A DNA stretch of 64,000 nt from Streptomyces sp. NBC_01446 (GCF_026340095.1 NZ_JAPEPO010000001.1:2634501-2698500), one strand, 5' to 3'; positions 25,663-34,882 are shown, numbered from the stretch's first letter. Notes: generated from the letters alone by a model not told the origin. Made by a program: numbers and translations.

Positions 25663-27738
25663 GTGACGCGCAGCGTGTACGTGACCGGCATCGACCGGGG
25701 TGACGGCCGGCAGGTCGTGGAACTGGGAGTCATGGAGCTCCTGACCCGGCAGGTCGACCGGGTGGGAGTCTTCCGCCCGCTCGTCCACGACGGTCCCGAC
25801 CGGCTCTTCGATCTGCTGCGGGCGCGCTACCGCCTCTCCCAGGACCCGGCGACGGTCTACGGCCTCGACTACCACGAGGCGTCCGCCGTGCAGGCCGAAC
25901 AGGGCACCGACGAACTGGTCTCACGCCTCGTGGAACGCTTCCACCAGGTCGCCCGCGACTACGAGGTCGTCCTCGTCCTCGGCACGGACTTCGCCGACAC
26001 GCAGCTCCCCGACGAGCTGGCCGTCAACGCCCGCCTCGCCAACGAGTTCGGAGCGTCCGTCATCCCCGTGGTCGGCGGCCGCAAGCAGACCCCGGAGTCC
26101 GTGCACGCCGAGACCCGCAACGCGTACCGCGCGTACGAGGTCCTCGGCTGCGACGTGCTCGCGATGGTCGTGAACCGGGTGGCGGCGCAGGACCGCGAGG
26201 AGATACGCGAGAGCCTGACGGCCCATCTCCCGGTCCCCACCTACGTACTGCCGGACGAGCCCGCCCTGTCCGCGCCGACGGTCTCCCAGATCGCGCAGGC
26301 GCTCGGCGGCGAGGTGCTGCTCGGCGACGACGCGGGCCTCGCGCGCGACGCGCTGGACTTCGTGTTCGGCGGCGCCATGCTGCCGGCGTTCATCAAGGCG
26401 CTGACGCCGGGCTGTCTGGTCGTGACACCCGGGGACCGCGCGGACCTCGTGGTGGGTTCGCTCGCCGCGCACAGCGCCGGCACCCCGCCGATAGCGGGCG
26501 TCCTGCTGACCCTCGACGAGCGGCCCGGCGAGGAGATCCTGACGCTCTCCGACCGCCTCGCGCCCGGCACGCCGGTGGTGGCGGTGAAGGGCGGTTCCTT
26601 CCCCACCGCAGGTGAACTCTTCGCCATGGAAGGCAAGTTGAACGCGGCGACGCCCCGCAAGGCGGAGACGGCGCTCGGCCTCTTCGAACGGTGGGTCGAC
26701 ACGACCGGCCTGCTGGAGCGCGTCTCGGCGCCGAGCAGCGACCGCGTGACCCCGATGATGTTCGAGCACAAGCTCCTGGAGCGGGCCCGCGCCGACAAGC
26801 GTCGCGTCGTGCTGCCCGAGGGGACCGAGGAGCGCGTCCTGCGCGCGGCGGACGTCCTGCTGCGCCGCGGGGTGTGCGACCTGACGCTGCTCGGCCCGGT
26901 GGAGCAGATCCGCAAGAAGGCCGCCGACCTGGGCGTCGACCTGGTGGACTCGCAGCTCATCGACCCGGTCACGTCCGGGCTGCGGGACCGGTTCGCCGCC
27001 CAGTACGCGCAGCTGCGCGCCCACAAGGGCGTCACGGTCGAGCTCGCGTACGACGTGGTGGCGGACGTGAACTACTTCGGGACGCTGATGGTGCAGGGCG
27101 GTCTCGCGGACGGCATGGTGTCGGGTTCCGTGCACTCGACGGCCGCGACGATCCGCCCCGCCTTCGAGATCATCAAGACGAAGCCGGACGCCGCCATCGT
27201 GTCGTCCGTCTTCTTCATGTGCCTCGCCGACAAGGTCCTCGTGTACGGGGACTGCGCGGTGAACCCGGACCCGGACGCGCAGCAGCTCGCCGACATCGCC
27301 GTCCAGGCGGCCGCCACCGCCGAGCAGTTCGGCGTGGACCCGCGGATCGCGATGCTGTCGTACTCGACGGGCACGTCGGGCTCGGGCGCGGACGTCGACA
27401 AGGTACGCAAGGCCACGGAGCTGGTGCGCGAGCGGCGCTCCGACCTGAAGATCGAGGGCCCCATCCAGTACGACGCGGCGGTCGAGCCGTCGGTGGCGGC
27501 GACCAAGCTTCCGGGCTCGGAGGTCGCGGGCCAGGCCAGCGTGCTGATCTTCCCCGACCTGAACACCGGCAACAACACATACAAGGCCGTGCAACGCTCG
27601 GCCCGCGCCATCGCCGTCGGTCCGGTCCTGCAGGGTCTGCGCAAGCCGGTCAACGACCTCTCGCGCGGCGCGCTCGTGCAGGACATCGTCAACACGGTCG
27701 CCATCACGGCGATCCAGGCCCAGACGCCGGCCTCCTGA
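25663..27738 (+). CDS. pta: Phosphate acetyltransferase
   Basis: A 691-residue enzyme converting acetyl-CoA and phosphate to acetyl phosphate. The long form is seen: an N-terminal P-loop-like (AAA_26) region starting RSVYVTGIDRGDGRQVVELG, a middle DRTGG domain, and the C-terminal catalytic PTA_PTB domain from about residue 360, with MVQGGLADGMVSGSVHSTAATIRPAFEIIKT. GTG 25663 has GGGAG eight bases upstream. Linked to ackA 23 bases downstream. Confidence 0.95.
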   Translation: MTRSVYVTGIDRGDGRQVVELGVMELLTRQVDRVGVFRPLVHDGPDRLFDLLRARYRLSQDPATVYGLDYHEASAVQAEQGTDELVSRLVERFHQVARDYEVVLVLGTDFADTQLPDELAVNARLANEFGASVIPVVGGRKQTPESVHAETRNAYRAYEVLGCDVLAMVVNRVAAQDREEIRESLTAHLPVPTYVLPDEPALSAPTVSQIAQALGGEVLLGDDAGLARDALDFVFGGAMLPAFIKALTPGCLVVTPGDRADLVVGSLAAHSAGTPPIAGVLLTLDERPGEEILTLSDRLAPGTPVVAVKGGSFPTAGELFAMEGKLNAATPRKAETALGLFERWVDTTGLLERVSAPSSDRVTPMMFEHKLLERARADKRRVVLPEGTEERVLRAADVLLRRGVCDLTLLGPVEQIRKKAADLGVDLVDSQLIDPVTSGLRDRFAAQYAQLRAHKGVTVELAYDVVADVNYFGTLMVQGGLADGMVSGSVHSTAATIRPAFEIIKTKPDAAIVSSVFFMCLADKVLVYGDCAVNPDPDAQQLADIAVQAAATAEQFGVDPRIAMLSYSTGTSGSGADVDKVRKATELVRERRSDLKIEGPIQYDAAVEPSVAATKLPGSEVAGQASVLIFPDLNTGNNTYKAVQRSARAIAVGPVLQGLRKPVNDLSRGALVQDIVNTVAITAIQAQTPAS

Positions 27739-27761
27739 CCCCTACGAAGAGGTAAGCACCT

Positions 27762-28994
27762 GTGACCGCCACGCCCAGCCGAGTTCTCGTCCTCAACTCC
27801 GGTTCCTCGTCGCTGAAGTACCAGCTGCTCGACATGGAGAGCGGCGTCCGGCTCGCCGTGGGCCTGGTCGAGCGCATCGGCGAGGAGACGTCCCGCCTCA
27901 AGCACACGCCGCTGACCGCGGGCGGCGGCGAGGCGCGCGAGGTGAACGGCCCGATCGCCGACCACGACACGGCCCTGAAGGCGGTCGCGGGGGAGCTGGC
28001 CCGCGACGGGATGGGCCTGGACTCCCCCGAGCTCGCCGCGATCGGCCACCGGGTGGTGCACGGCGGCATGTTCTTCACCGAGCCCACCGTCATCGACGAC
28101 GCGGTGCTCGCGGAGATCGAGCGGCTGATCCCGGTCGCGCCGCTGCACAACCCGGCCAACCTCACGGGCGTCCGCACCGCGATGTCCCTGCGCCCGGACC
28201 TGCCGCAGGTCGCCGTCTTCGACACGGCGTTCCACACGACGATGCCGGAGCCGGCGGCGCGCTATGCGATCGACGTGAAGACCGCCGACGAGCACCGCAT
28301 CCGCCGCTACGGCTTCCACGGCACGTCGCACGCGTACGTGTCCCGCAAGGCGGCCGAGCTCCTCGGCAAGGCCCCCGAGGAGGTCAACGTCATCGTGCTG
28401 CACCTGGGCAACGGCGCCTCGGCGTCGGCGGTGCGCGGCGGCCGGTGCGTGGACACGTCCATGGGCCTGACGCCCTTGGAGGGCCTGGTGATGGGGACAC
28501 GTTCGGGCGATGTGGACCCGGCCGTCATCTTCCATTTGATGCGGGTGGGCAACATGTCCGCCGACGAGATCGACGTACTGCTCAACCAGAAGAGCGGTCT
28601 TGTCGGTCTCTGCGGCGACAACGACATGCGGGAGATCCGCCGTCGTATCGACGAGGACGACGAGGAGGCGCGGCTCGCCTTCGACATCTACATCCACCGC
28701 CTGAAGAAGTACATCGGCGCCTACTACGCGGTGCTCGGCCGGGTGGATGCGGTGGTGTTCACGGCGGGGGTCGGCGAGAACGCGGCGCCGGTGCGCGAAG
28801 CTGCCGTCGCGGGGCTGGAGGAGCTGGGCCTCGCGGTCGACGGCGAGCTCAATTCCGTACGTTCGGACGAACCGCGGCTGATCTCGCCGGAGTACGCGCG
28901 GGTGGCGGTCGCCGTCGTCCCGACCGACGAGGAACTGGAGATCGCGCGGCAGACCTACGCCCTCCTGCACGACTCCGCGTCGCGCAACGACTGA
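27762..28994 (+). CDS. ackA: Acetate kinase
   Basis: A 410-residue kinase forming acetate and ATP from acetyl phosphate. N-terminal VLVLNSGSSSLKYQLL, HRVVHGG, FDTAFHTTMPEPA and GFHGTSHAYVSRKAA are the family signatures; FTAGVGENAAPVRE lies near the C terminus. GTG 27762 has AAGAGG about nine bases upstream. Works with pta for overflow metabolism and the acetyl phosphate pool. Confidence 0.96.
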   Translation: MTATPSRVLVLNSGSSSLKYQLLDMESGVRLAVGLVERIGEETSRLKHTPLTAGGGEAREVNGPIADHDTALKAVAGELARDGMGLDSPELAAIGHRVVHGGMFFTEPTVIDDAVLAEIERLIPVAPLHNPANLTGVRTAMSLRPDLPQVAVFDTAFHTTMPEPAARYAIDVKTADEHRIRRYGFHGTSHAYVSRKAAELLGKAPEEVNVIVLHLGNGASASAVRGGRCVDTSMGLTPLEGLVMGTRSGDVDPAVIFHLMRVGNMSADEIDVLLNQKSGLVGLCGDNDMREIRRRIDEDDEEARLAFDIYIHRLKKYIGAYYAVLGRVDAVVFTAGVGENAAPVREAAVAGLEELGLAVDGELNSVRSDEPRLISPEYARVAVAVVPTDEELEIARQTYALLHDSASRND

Positions 28995-29026
28995 GCGCAC
29001 CACCGCCCATTTGTAGATTCCACCAG

Positions 29027-29040
29027 ACGGAATATTCCGT
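29027..29040. promoter_or_regulatory. Palindromic operator candidate at the pyk promoter
   Basis: ACGGAATATTCCGT is a perfect 14-bp palindrome ending 15 bases before the candidate -10 TAGGAT (29056-29061). A further ATTCC half-site at 29017-29021 pairs with GGAAT at 29029-29033. The position suits a repressor or activator of pyruvate kinase. Confidence 0.55.
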
Positions 29041-29055
29041 AGCGAAACAAACCGA

Positions 29056-29061
29056 TAGGAT
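29056..29061 (+). promoter_or_regulatory. Candidate -10 box of leaderless pyk transcript
   Basis: TAGGAT lies exactly 6 bases before the pyk ATG and there is no ribosome site between, so transcription may start at the A of the ATG. Confidence 0.5.
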
Positions 29062-29067
29062 CGCCCC

Positions 29068-30498
29068 ATGCGCCGTTCCAAAATCGTCTGCACGCTGGGC
29101 CCCGCCGTCGACTCCGAAGAGCAGCTCGTTGCGCTGATCGAAGCCGGCATGAATGTGGCCCGCTTCAACTTCAGCCATGGCACGCACGCCGAGCACCAGG
29201 GGCGGTACGACCGTGTCCGGGCCGCCGCGGAGAGCACCGGCCGCGCCGTCGGCGTCCTCGCGGACCTCCAGGGCCCCAAGATCCGTCTCGAGACCTTCGC
29301 CGAAGGCCCCGTCGAGCTGGTGCGCGGTGACGAGTTCACCATCACCACCGACGATGTGCCGGGCGACAAGTCGATCTGCGGCACGACCTACAAGGGTCTG
29401 CCCGGCGATGTCTCCAAGGGCGACCAGATCCTCATCAACGACGGCAACGTCGAGCTGCGCGTCGTCGAGGTCGACGGGCCGCGCGTGAAGTCGATCGTCG
29501 TCGAGGGCGGTGTCATCTCCGACCACAAGGGCATCAACCTGCCCGGCGCGGCGGTGAACGTGCCCGCGCTGTCCGAGAAGGACGTCGACGACCTGCGCTT
29601 CGCCCTGCGGATGGGCTGCGACATGGTCGCCCTGTCCTTCGTGCGCAACGCCGACGACGTCCAGGACGTCCACAAGGTGATGGACGAGGAGGGCCGCCGG
29701 GTCCCCGTCATCGCCAAGGTGGAGAAGCCGCAGGCCGTCGACAACATGGAGGGCGTCGTCGCGGCGTTCGACGCCGTGATGGTGGCCCGCGGCGACCTCG
29801 CCGTCGAGTACCCGCTCGAGAAGGTCCCGCTGGTGCAGAAGCGCCTCGTGGAGATGTGCCGCCGCAACGCCAAGCCGGTGATCGTCGCGACCCAGATGAT
29901 GGAGTCGATGATCACCAACTCCCGCCCCACGCGCGCCGAGGCGTCCGACGTCGCCAACGCGATCCTGGACGGCGCGGACGCGGTCATGCTGTCCGCCGAG
30001 TCCTCCGTGGGCGCCTATCCGATCGAGACCGTGAAGACGATGTCGAAGATCGTCGTCGCGGCCGAGGGCGAGCTCCTGTCCAAGGGTCTCCAGCCGCTCG
30101 TGCCCGGCAAGAAGCCGCGCACGCAGGGCGGTTCGGTCGCCCGCGCGGCCTGCGAGATCGCCGACTTCCTGGGCGCCAAGGGCCTCGTGGCCTTCACCCA
30201 GTCCGGCGACACGGCCCGCCGCCTGTCCCGCTACCGCGCGGCCCAGCCGATCCTGGCCTTCACCACGGACGAGGGCACCCGCAACCAGCTGACGCTGAGC
30301 TGGGGCGTCGAGTCGCACATCGTGCCCTACGTCGACAACACCGACGCGATGGTCGACCTGGTCGACGCCGAGATGGTGAAGCTGAACCGCTTCAACGACG
30401 GCGACACCGTGATCATCACGGCCGGTTCGCCCCCCGGCGTCCCCGGCACCACCAACATGGTCCGGGTGCACCACCTGGGCGGCGGAGAGCGCGACTGA
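29068..30498 (+). CDS. pyk: Pyruvate kinase
   Basis: A 476-residue glycolytic enzyme making pyruvate and ATP. It begins MRRSKIVCTLGPAVDS and has ARFNFSHG, VLADLQGPKIR, the catalytic-lysine signature VIAKVEKPQAVDN with MVARGDLAVE, and VIVATQMMESMI. The C-terminal allosteric domain ends at GGGERD. Separated from ackA by 73 bases with its own promoter. A very strong hairpin follows the stop. Confidence 0.96.
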   Translation: MRRSKIVCTLGPAVDSEEQLVALIEAGMNVARFNFSHGTHAEHQGRYDRVRAAAESTGRAVGVLADLQGPKIRLETFAEGPVELVRGDEFTITTDDVPGDKSICGTTYKGLPGDVSKGDQILINDGNVELRVVEVDGPRVKSIVVEGGVISDHKGINLPGAAVNVPALSEKDVDDLRFALRMGCDMVALSFVRNADDVQDVHKVMDEEGRRVPVIAKVEKPQAVDNMEGVVAAFDAVMVARGDLAVEYPLEKVPLVQKRLVEMCRRNAKPVIVATQMMESMITNSRPTRAEASDVANAILDGADAVMLSAESSVGAYPIETVKTMSKIVVAAEGELLSKGLQPLVPGKKPRTQGGSVARAACEIADFLGAKGLVAFTQSGDTARRLSRYRAAQPILAFTTDEGTRNQLTLSWGVESHIVPYVDNTDAMVDLVDAEMVKLNRFNDGDTVIITAGSPPGVPGTTNMVRVHHLGGGERD

Positions 30499-30530
30499 CG
30501 CCTCCTCAGGCTCATCAGCCCCGTACGACA

Positions 30531-30569
30531 CACTGAGGGCGCCACCTGGTTCAGGTGGCGCCCTCAGTG
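30531..30569. terminator. Bidirectional terminator between pyk and the convergent envelope operon
   Basis: CACTGAGGGCGCCACCTG (30531-30548), GTT loop, and the exact complement at 30552-30569 give a perfect 18-bp stem, 33 bases after pyk and 55 bases after the end of the opposing gene. The symmetry would serve both transcripts. Confidence 0.9.
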
Positions 30570-30623
30570 GTGTGCGGCTCCCGGACGGGTCCGTGAGTGC
30601 GCGGGTCGGCAGGCTCAGCCGGC

Positions 30624-31877
30624 TCAGTCGGTGAGGTACTGGTGGAGACCCGGCACGTGCAGGTCGCCGCCGAACTGGCCGGCCTGCTTGACCTTCACGT
30701 TCGTGAAGTAGATCAGCGGAATGTTCAGCGGCGGCGGGTGCTCCGCGTCGAACGTGATCGGGATCAGCCCCAGGAGGTTGCCCGAGATCGACTCCGTGTA
30801 CATGGTGGTCTTCCCACCACGGATGGTGGACGTGGTGCCCTTGCCGGCCTGGACGTGGTACGTCTTGCCGCCCGGGCCGACGACCGTCTGGTGCAGGTCG
30901 CCGATGTCGGTGCCGTTCGAGATGACGTACTTCAGGACCTTCTTGATCGTGCCGTTGGGCGTGCGCACGTCCACGACGCCCTGGTAGTCCGCGCCCTTGA
31001 GGGTCAGCGAACTGGCCTCCAGGCGCCACGAGTCGTTCGGGACCTGAGCAGGGGTCTGCTCGTTGCCGCCCTCGGCATCCGTCGCGGCCGGGCAGTTGTC
31101 CGGCACACCGGTCTCGCTCGCCGACGGCGTGGGGACCACCTTGGTGGCCTTGTCCGCGGTGTCGTCGACGGCCTTTCCGGCCTTGTCCACGGTGTCCTTG
31201 ACCGTGTCCCCGACCTTGTCCGTCGTGTCCTTGACGGGCTTGGTGACCTCGTCGACGGTGTCCTTGACGGTGCCGCCCACATCCGTGGACTTGGACGCCG
31301 AGGGGGTCGGCGTCGGGGTCGCCGACTCCTTCTGATCCGGCGTCAGCAGGTCCTTGAGCGCGTCGCCGACACCCAGCGGGTCGAGCGGGTTCTTGGTCTC
31401 GGAGGGCGTCGGGGTCGGCGTGGCCGTCTTGCTGCCGGCCGTGCTGTCGTCCGAGGGCGTGTCCGTGGACTTGGACGCGGAGGGCGACGGGGTGGGCTCG
31501 GCCTTGTCGCCCGAGTCCGCCTTGTCGTCCGACGTGTCCTTGCTCGCGGACGCCGAGGGCGACGGGGTGGGCGAGGCGGACTCGTCCCCCTTGTCGTCGG
31601 CCGCGTCCTTGCCGTCCTTGGACGCCTCGATCGCGTCGGCACACGCCTTGTAGTCGTCCGCCGAGAACTTGGTGGGGTTGTCCTTGGCCTGCGCGAGCGT
31701 GGGGGTCAGCCCCATGCCCATGAGCACGGCCGTGGGCATCGCCGCAATGGCTATCGCCTTGCCCGCGGGCATGTGCAGCCTGGTGAACAGCGGCTTTCTG
31801 GGGGCTGCATGCCGCGGCCCGGTTCTCTCACGGAACTCTGCCGCAGAGTTCTCGTGGCGCACCTCGTCAGCCGGCAC
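30624..31877 (-). CDS. Secreted low-complexity protein with hendecad repeats (function unknown)
   Basis: A 417-residue protein. A hydrophobic segment at about residues 38-60 followed by LAQA looks like a long signal peptide or anchor. Residues 88-200 are Ser/Thr/Pro/Asp/Lys-rich with repeated PTPSPSAS blocks, like a cell-wall spanning linker. Residues 203-246 are four 11-residue repeats (TVKDTVDEVTK, PVKDTTDKVGD, TVKDTVDKAGK, AVDDTADKATK), an amphipathic pattern seen in LEA-like proteins. The 150-residue C terminus is a folded domain similar in style to the DUF6230 protein nearby. GTG 31877 has GGGAGG upstream and overlaps the preceding gene by 11 bases. Confidence 0.78.
   Translation of the reverse strand: MPADEVRHENSAAEFRERTGPRHAAPRKPLFTRLHMPAGKAIAIAAMPTAVLMGMGLTPTLAQAKDNPTKFSADDYKACADAIEASKDGKDAADDKGDESASPTPSPSASASKDTSDDKADSGDKAEPTPSPSASKSTDTPSDDSTAGSKTATPTPTPSETKNPLDPLGVGDALKDLLTPDQKESATPTPTPSASKSTDVGGTVKDTVDEVTKPVKDTTDKVGDTVKDTVDKAGKAVDDTADKATKVVPTPSASETGVPDNCPAATDAEGGNEQTPAQVPNDSWRLEASSLTLKGADYQGVVDVRTPNGTIKKVLKYVISNGTDIGDLHQTVVGPGGKTYHVQAGKGTTSTIRGGKTTMYTESISGNLLGLIPITFDAEHPPPLNIPLIYFTNVKVKQAGQFGGDLHVPGLHQYLTD
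31140..31271 (-). repeat. Four tandem 11-codon repeats in the secreted protein
   Basis: The stretch encodes four consecutive 11-residue units with the consensus TVKDTVDKxxK. Hydrophobic Val/Ala fall at fixed positions, so the segment should form one amphipathic or right-handed coiled helix. Confidence 0.75.
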
Positions 31878-32424
31878 GGTGCCTCCCGTTCGTCCCGTCG
31901 TTACCGTTCGGGCTCGTTCCTGACAGATCGTCCGACGCACCGCCGAAGGCGTCGAAGGCTGCAGTCTCGCCCTTCAGGGCATCCGCGTCGTCCGTGGCCT
32001 TCCCGCCGCTCGCCTCCTCCTTCGCGGCCCGTGCGGGCCCCCAGGAGATGCCGAGAGCGCCACCGAGCAGCGCCAGCAGGAAGCCGATGACGAAGCCACC
32101 GAAGTTGGAGACCACCAAGGAGACCAAGGCGAGCAGGATCGCCGCGACGCCCGCGAAGATGCGGGACATCGGCTGGAACCAGAGCGTCAGGCCGAGCACC
32201 ACAAGCAGGACGCCGATGATCAGCGAACCGGCGCCGGCCGTAGTCGACATCCGGATGGTCATCGAGCCGAGCGTGAGGTTCGCGTACGGGAAGTACATGA
32301 TCGGAATGCCGCCCAGCAGCGTCAGCAGACCACCCCAGAATGGGCGCTGACCGCGCCACCCTCGGAACGATCGGCGCGTCTGGCCGAGCCTGTCGCCCAG
32401 CCCTGCTTGCGCTTCGGCGCTCAT
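31867..32424 (-). CDS. DUF6114 family membrane protein
   Basis: A 185-residue membrane protein. After a short Gln/Arg-rich N terminus, RPFWGGLLTLLGGIPIMYFPYANLTLG begins a set of four hydrophobic segments (about residues 28-130). The C-terminal 55 residues are polar and Gly/Ala-rich, probably cytoplasmic. This fits my memory of DUF6114 proteins that pair with DUF6230 proteins in Streptomyces. GAGGAGC lies 9 bases before the ATG. Middle gene of a three-gene group; role unknown. Confidence 0.75.
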   Translation of the reverse strand: MSAEAQAGLGDRLGQTRRSFRGWRGQRPFWGGLLTLLGGIPIMYFPYANLTLGSMTIRMSTTAGAGSLIIGVLLVVLGLTLWFQPMSRIFAGVAAILLALVSLVVSNFGGFVIGFLLALLGGALGISWGPARAAKEEASGGKATDDADALKGETAAFDAFGGASDDLSGTSPNGNDGTNGRHRAG

Positions 32425-32560
32425 GTCGTACAGCTCCTCGGGAATGGCGTTGTTCTGTGGTGATGGTGCGTGTCGGATACGGGCACGGGGACGTCCCGGA
32501 GCTTCCCGCTCGCCCCCGCGCCCGGCCGTTCAGCGCTGTGAGTGAGCTAGACCCTGGGGC

Positions 32561-33178
32561 CTAGTAGCACTCGTGTGCGCCCTTCTGCACCTGCATGTGC
32601 AGGCCGGAGAGCTTGAAGGTGCCGGCCGTGGTCGCCCACGCGCGCTGCTTGACATCTTCGAAGTGCACCGAGTCGGCCTGCTGCGAGAACGAGTCCGGGA
32701 CGTACTTGTCGCCCTTGGACGGACCCGGACCCTTGGTGGTCGAGTCGATACCGACGCCGATGTCGATGTTCTTGAACGTGGCGTTGGTCGACAGGTCGTC
32801 GGCGTCGATGTAGAGCTTCTTCGCCTCGACGCGGGGGCCGCCCGCACCGCCCGCGCTGAGCTTCATCGACACTTCACCGAAGACCGGCACCGGCACGACG
32901 ACCGACTGGCACAGGTTGGTGATCTTCGCCTCGTTGAGGCCGACGACGGCAACCGGGTGCGCACCCGACTTACCGCTGTCGAGCGCCCCGTACTGGACGA
33001 ATCCCGTACCGTCGAGCGAGTCGGCCGTCACCTTGAACGACTGGCCCGAAACACTGAACGATGCCGCAAGCGCACCCTGCGAGAGGGCGACGCCTATCGC
33101 GGCAGTCGCCGCGACGCTCGGCACCATGACTACGGCGAACCGCTTCCATCTGGTTCCGCCACGAGCCACGGACTCCAT
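32561..33178 (-). CDS. DUF6230 family secreted protein
   Basis: A 205-residue protein with a signal sequence RWKRFAVVMVPSVAATAAIGVALSQGALAA (residues 10-39) and a beta-rich secreted domain with FSVSGQSFKVTADSLDGTGFVQYG. Older annotations call such proteins cholesterol esterase, but no catalytic Ser motif is visible. Two cysteines, in NLCQSV and at HECY at the C terminus, could form a disulfide. AAGGAGG lies 8 bases before the ATG. First gene of the DUF6230-DUF6114-low-complexity group. Confidence 0.78.
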   Translation of the reverse strand: MESVARGGTRWKRFAVVMVPSVAATAAIGVALSQGALAASFSVSGQSFKVTADSLDGTGFVQYGALDSGKSGAHPVAVVGLNEAKITNLCQSVVVPVPVFGEVSMKLSAGGAGGPRVEAKKLYIDADDLSTNATFKNIDIGVGIDSTTKGPGPSKGDKYVPDSFSQQADSVHFEDVKQRAWATTAGTFKLSGLHMQVQKGAHECY

Positions 33179-33549
33179 GACTTTCCTCCTTCTCGGACGT
33201 ACATCTCCGGCCCTGACAGCACCTCTTGGGGTGCTCAGCCGGGCAGGGATGGGAGAAGTGCTACGTCCTCGGGAAGGAGAGCGCCCGCATCGGGGGCGTG
33301 CAATGGCACCCGAATCACCGGCGATCACCCCCGAGCGACAACCACTGGTCGCACCTGACAGTCACGCGCAACCTGCTGGACAGGCCCTGCCGGTCAGCAG
33401 AGACCCCCCTGCCCAAGGCCGGCGGCACTGCTACCGGCCTGCTCGGTGGGGACCCTGAAACCCCGCGACCCGATTGGCTGTCGGACTGCGGGATGAGGAC
33501 CGAGCGTCGCCGATCGTGGTGCATTCTCGGCGCGGGCACAAGGGGGTTC

Positions 33550-33565
33550 GTTACTCGCTAGTAAC
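33550..33565. promoter_or_regulatory. TTACT/AGTAA palindrome 1
   Basis: GTTACTCGCTAGTAAC has 6-bp arms and a 4-base centre, a TetR-style operator shape. A second, shorter version follows at 33681-33693. Confidence 0.5.
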
Positions 33566-33693
33566 GGACGGATAACCGAACGGCGACCGGGTGGCATCCC
33601 CCGACAACGCAGGGTGGTGTCAAGCGAGTTGCCAAAACAGAGGAAGCAGGGGCGTAACCGGACAGAAGATGGCCCCTGACTTACTCCAAGTAA

Positions 33694-33735
33694 CAGCGGC
33701 CGCCTTTACCAAGTTTTGGTAAAGCACGACCGCTG
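33694..33735 (-). terminator. Long hairpin downstream of the CnoX-like gene
   Basis: CTTTACCAA (33704-33712) pairs with TTGGTAAAG (33716-33724) over a GTT loop, and CAGCGG/CCGCTG arms outside extend the stem with few mismatches to about 42 bases. It lies about 70 bases past the stop of the CnoX-like gene, so a terminator is the simplest reading. Confidence 0.6.
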
Positions 33736-33806
33736 TGTACCGGCGGGAACAGAACTTTCACCTGGGCACCACATCGCCCGGCGTTTAGGAACTGGTCAGA
33801 AACGGC

Positions 33807-34775
33807 TCAGAAGAGAACCCGGGCCAGAGCTGTACGGCCCGTCACCACACGCGGATCGTCGGAGCCGACGACCTCGAAGAGTTCGAGCAGCCGCACGCGC
33901 GCGGCGTCCCGGTCCTCGCCCGCCGTGACCTTCACCGTGTCGACAAGTCGGCCGAACGCGTCCTCGACATGGCCTCCGACCAGGTCGAGGTCGGCGGCGG
34001 CGATCTGCGCCGCCACGTCGGAGGGCCGGTCCGCGGCGTCCTGACGGACCTTCTGGGGATCCAGGTCCTGCACGCACAGGAGCAACTCGGCCTGCCCCAG
34101 GCCCAGCTTGGCCTCGGTGTTGCCGGGGTCGTCGTTCAGCACGTTCTTGTACGCCTGGACGGCGCCGGCGAGGTCGCCGGCGTCAAGAGCCTGCACGGCC
34201 GCTTCCAGCAGAGCGTCGTGCGGTCCGGCCGGAGCCTCCACGACCGGTGCTGATCCCTCCGCATCGGGGTCGACCGTGATGCCGGTCAGGCCGAAGCGCT
34301 CCTCGGCGACCTGGATCAACTGGTCGAGCGTCCCGCGGATCTGCTCGGCCGGCGCGGCCCCCTGGAAGAGCGGCAGGGCCTGTCCGGCCACCACCGCGAA
34401 GACCGCCGGGATCCCCTGGACCCCGAACTGCTGCATCAGCATCTGGTTGGCGTCGACGTCGATCTTGGCGAGCACGAACCGGCCGTTGTACTCGGCCGCG
34501 AGGGCTTCGAGCAGCGGGCTCAGCTGCTTGCACGGCTCGCACCATTCCGCCCAGAAGTCGATGACGACGGGCACCTCGGCCGAACGCTGGAGGACATCGC
34601 GCTCGAAACCGGTCTCGTCGACGTCGATGACGAGGCTCGACGGGGAGACGGCCCCGCCGCCGCCCTGCCGCGCGGACTCGGCACGCGCCTGCTCCGCCTT
34701 CGCCTTGGCCTCCTGGGCCGCCTTCACCGCGGCGAGGTCGACGACTCCGCTCATGGACATGTTCCGTGGCTGCAT
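33807..34775 (-). CDS. Thioredoxin-fold co-chaperone, CnoX/YbbN-like
   Basis: A 322-residue protein. Residues 1-45 are an Ala/Lys/Glu-rich tail. A thioredoxin domain (about 50-155) carries WCEPC at 78-82, and VQGIPAVFAVVAGQAL holds the cis-proline. The C-terminal half (about 190-322) is helical with TPR-like pairs such as DALLEAAVQALDAGDLAGAVQAYKNVL. By family it holds unfolded proteins and hands them to chaperones, rather than acting as a general reductase. ATG 34775 has GGGGGAGG nine bases upstream. Confidence 0.88.
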   Translation of the reverse strand: MQPRNMSMSGVVDLAAVKAAQEAKAKAEQARAESARQGGGGAVSPSSLVIDVDETGFERDVLQRSAEVPVVIDFWAEWCEPCKQLSPLLEALAAEYNGRFVLAKIDVDANQMLMQQFGVQGIPAVFAVVAGQALPLFQGAAPAEQIRGTLDQLIQVAEERFGLTGITVDPDAEGSAPVVEAPAGPHDALLEAAVQALDAGDLAGAVQAYKNVLNDDPGNTEAKLGLGQAELLLCVQDLDPQKVRQDAADRPSDVAAQIAAADLDLVGGHVEDAFGRLVDTVKVTAGEDRDAARVRLLELFEVVGSDDPRVVTGRTALARVLF

Positions 34776-34882
34776 GAGTACATCCTCCCCCTTCCGCGGT
34801 GCGTTGTGGGCCGGGACCACCCGTCGCGGCCTGCCGCCGGACTGCGGGCGCCGTCAAGGATGTGGTCGCGGACCTGGTCTGC

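Larger units (their letters stand above)
33179..33806. other. 628-bp intergenic region between the DUF6230 and CnoX-like genes
   Basis: No convincing gene. It is less GC-rich than its surroundings in the right half and contains GTTACT-CGCT-AGTAAC (33550-33565), TTACT-CCA-AGTAA (33681-33693) and a long hairpin (33694-33735). The left half is the presumed leader and promoter of the DUF6230 operon. The size suggests a complex promoter or a small RNA, which cannot be resolved here. Confidence 0.6.

Noticed and set aside
30999..31650. Plus-strand frames opposite the low-complexity secreted protein.
   Set aside because: Their Ser/Val-rich translations mirror the repetitive codons of the minus-strand gene, and they lack start context.
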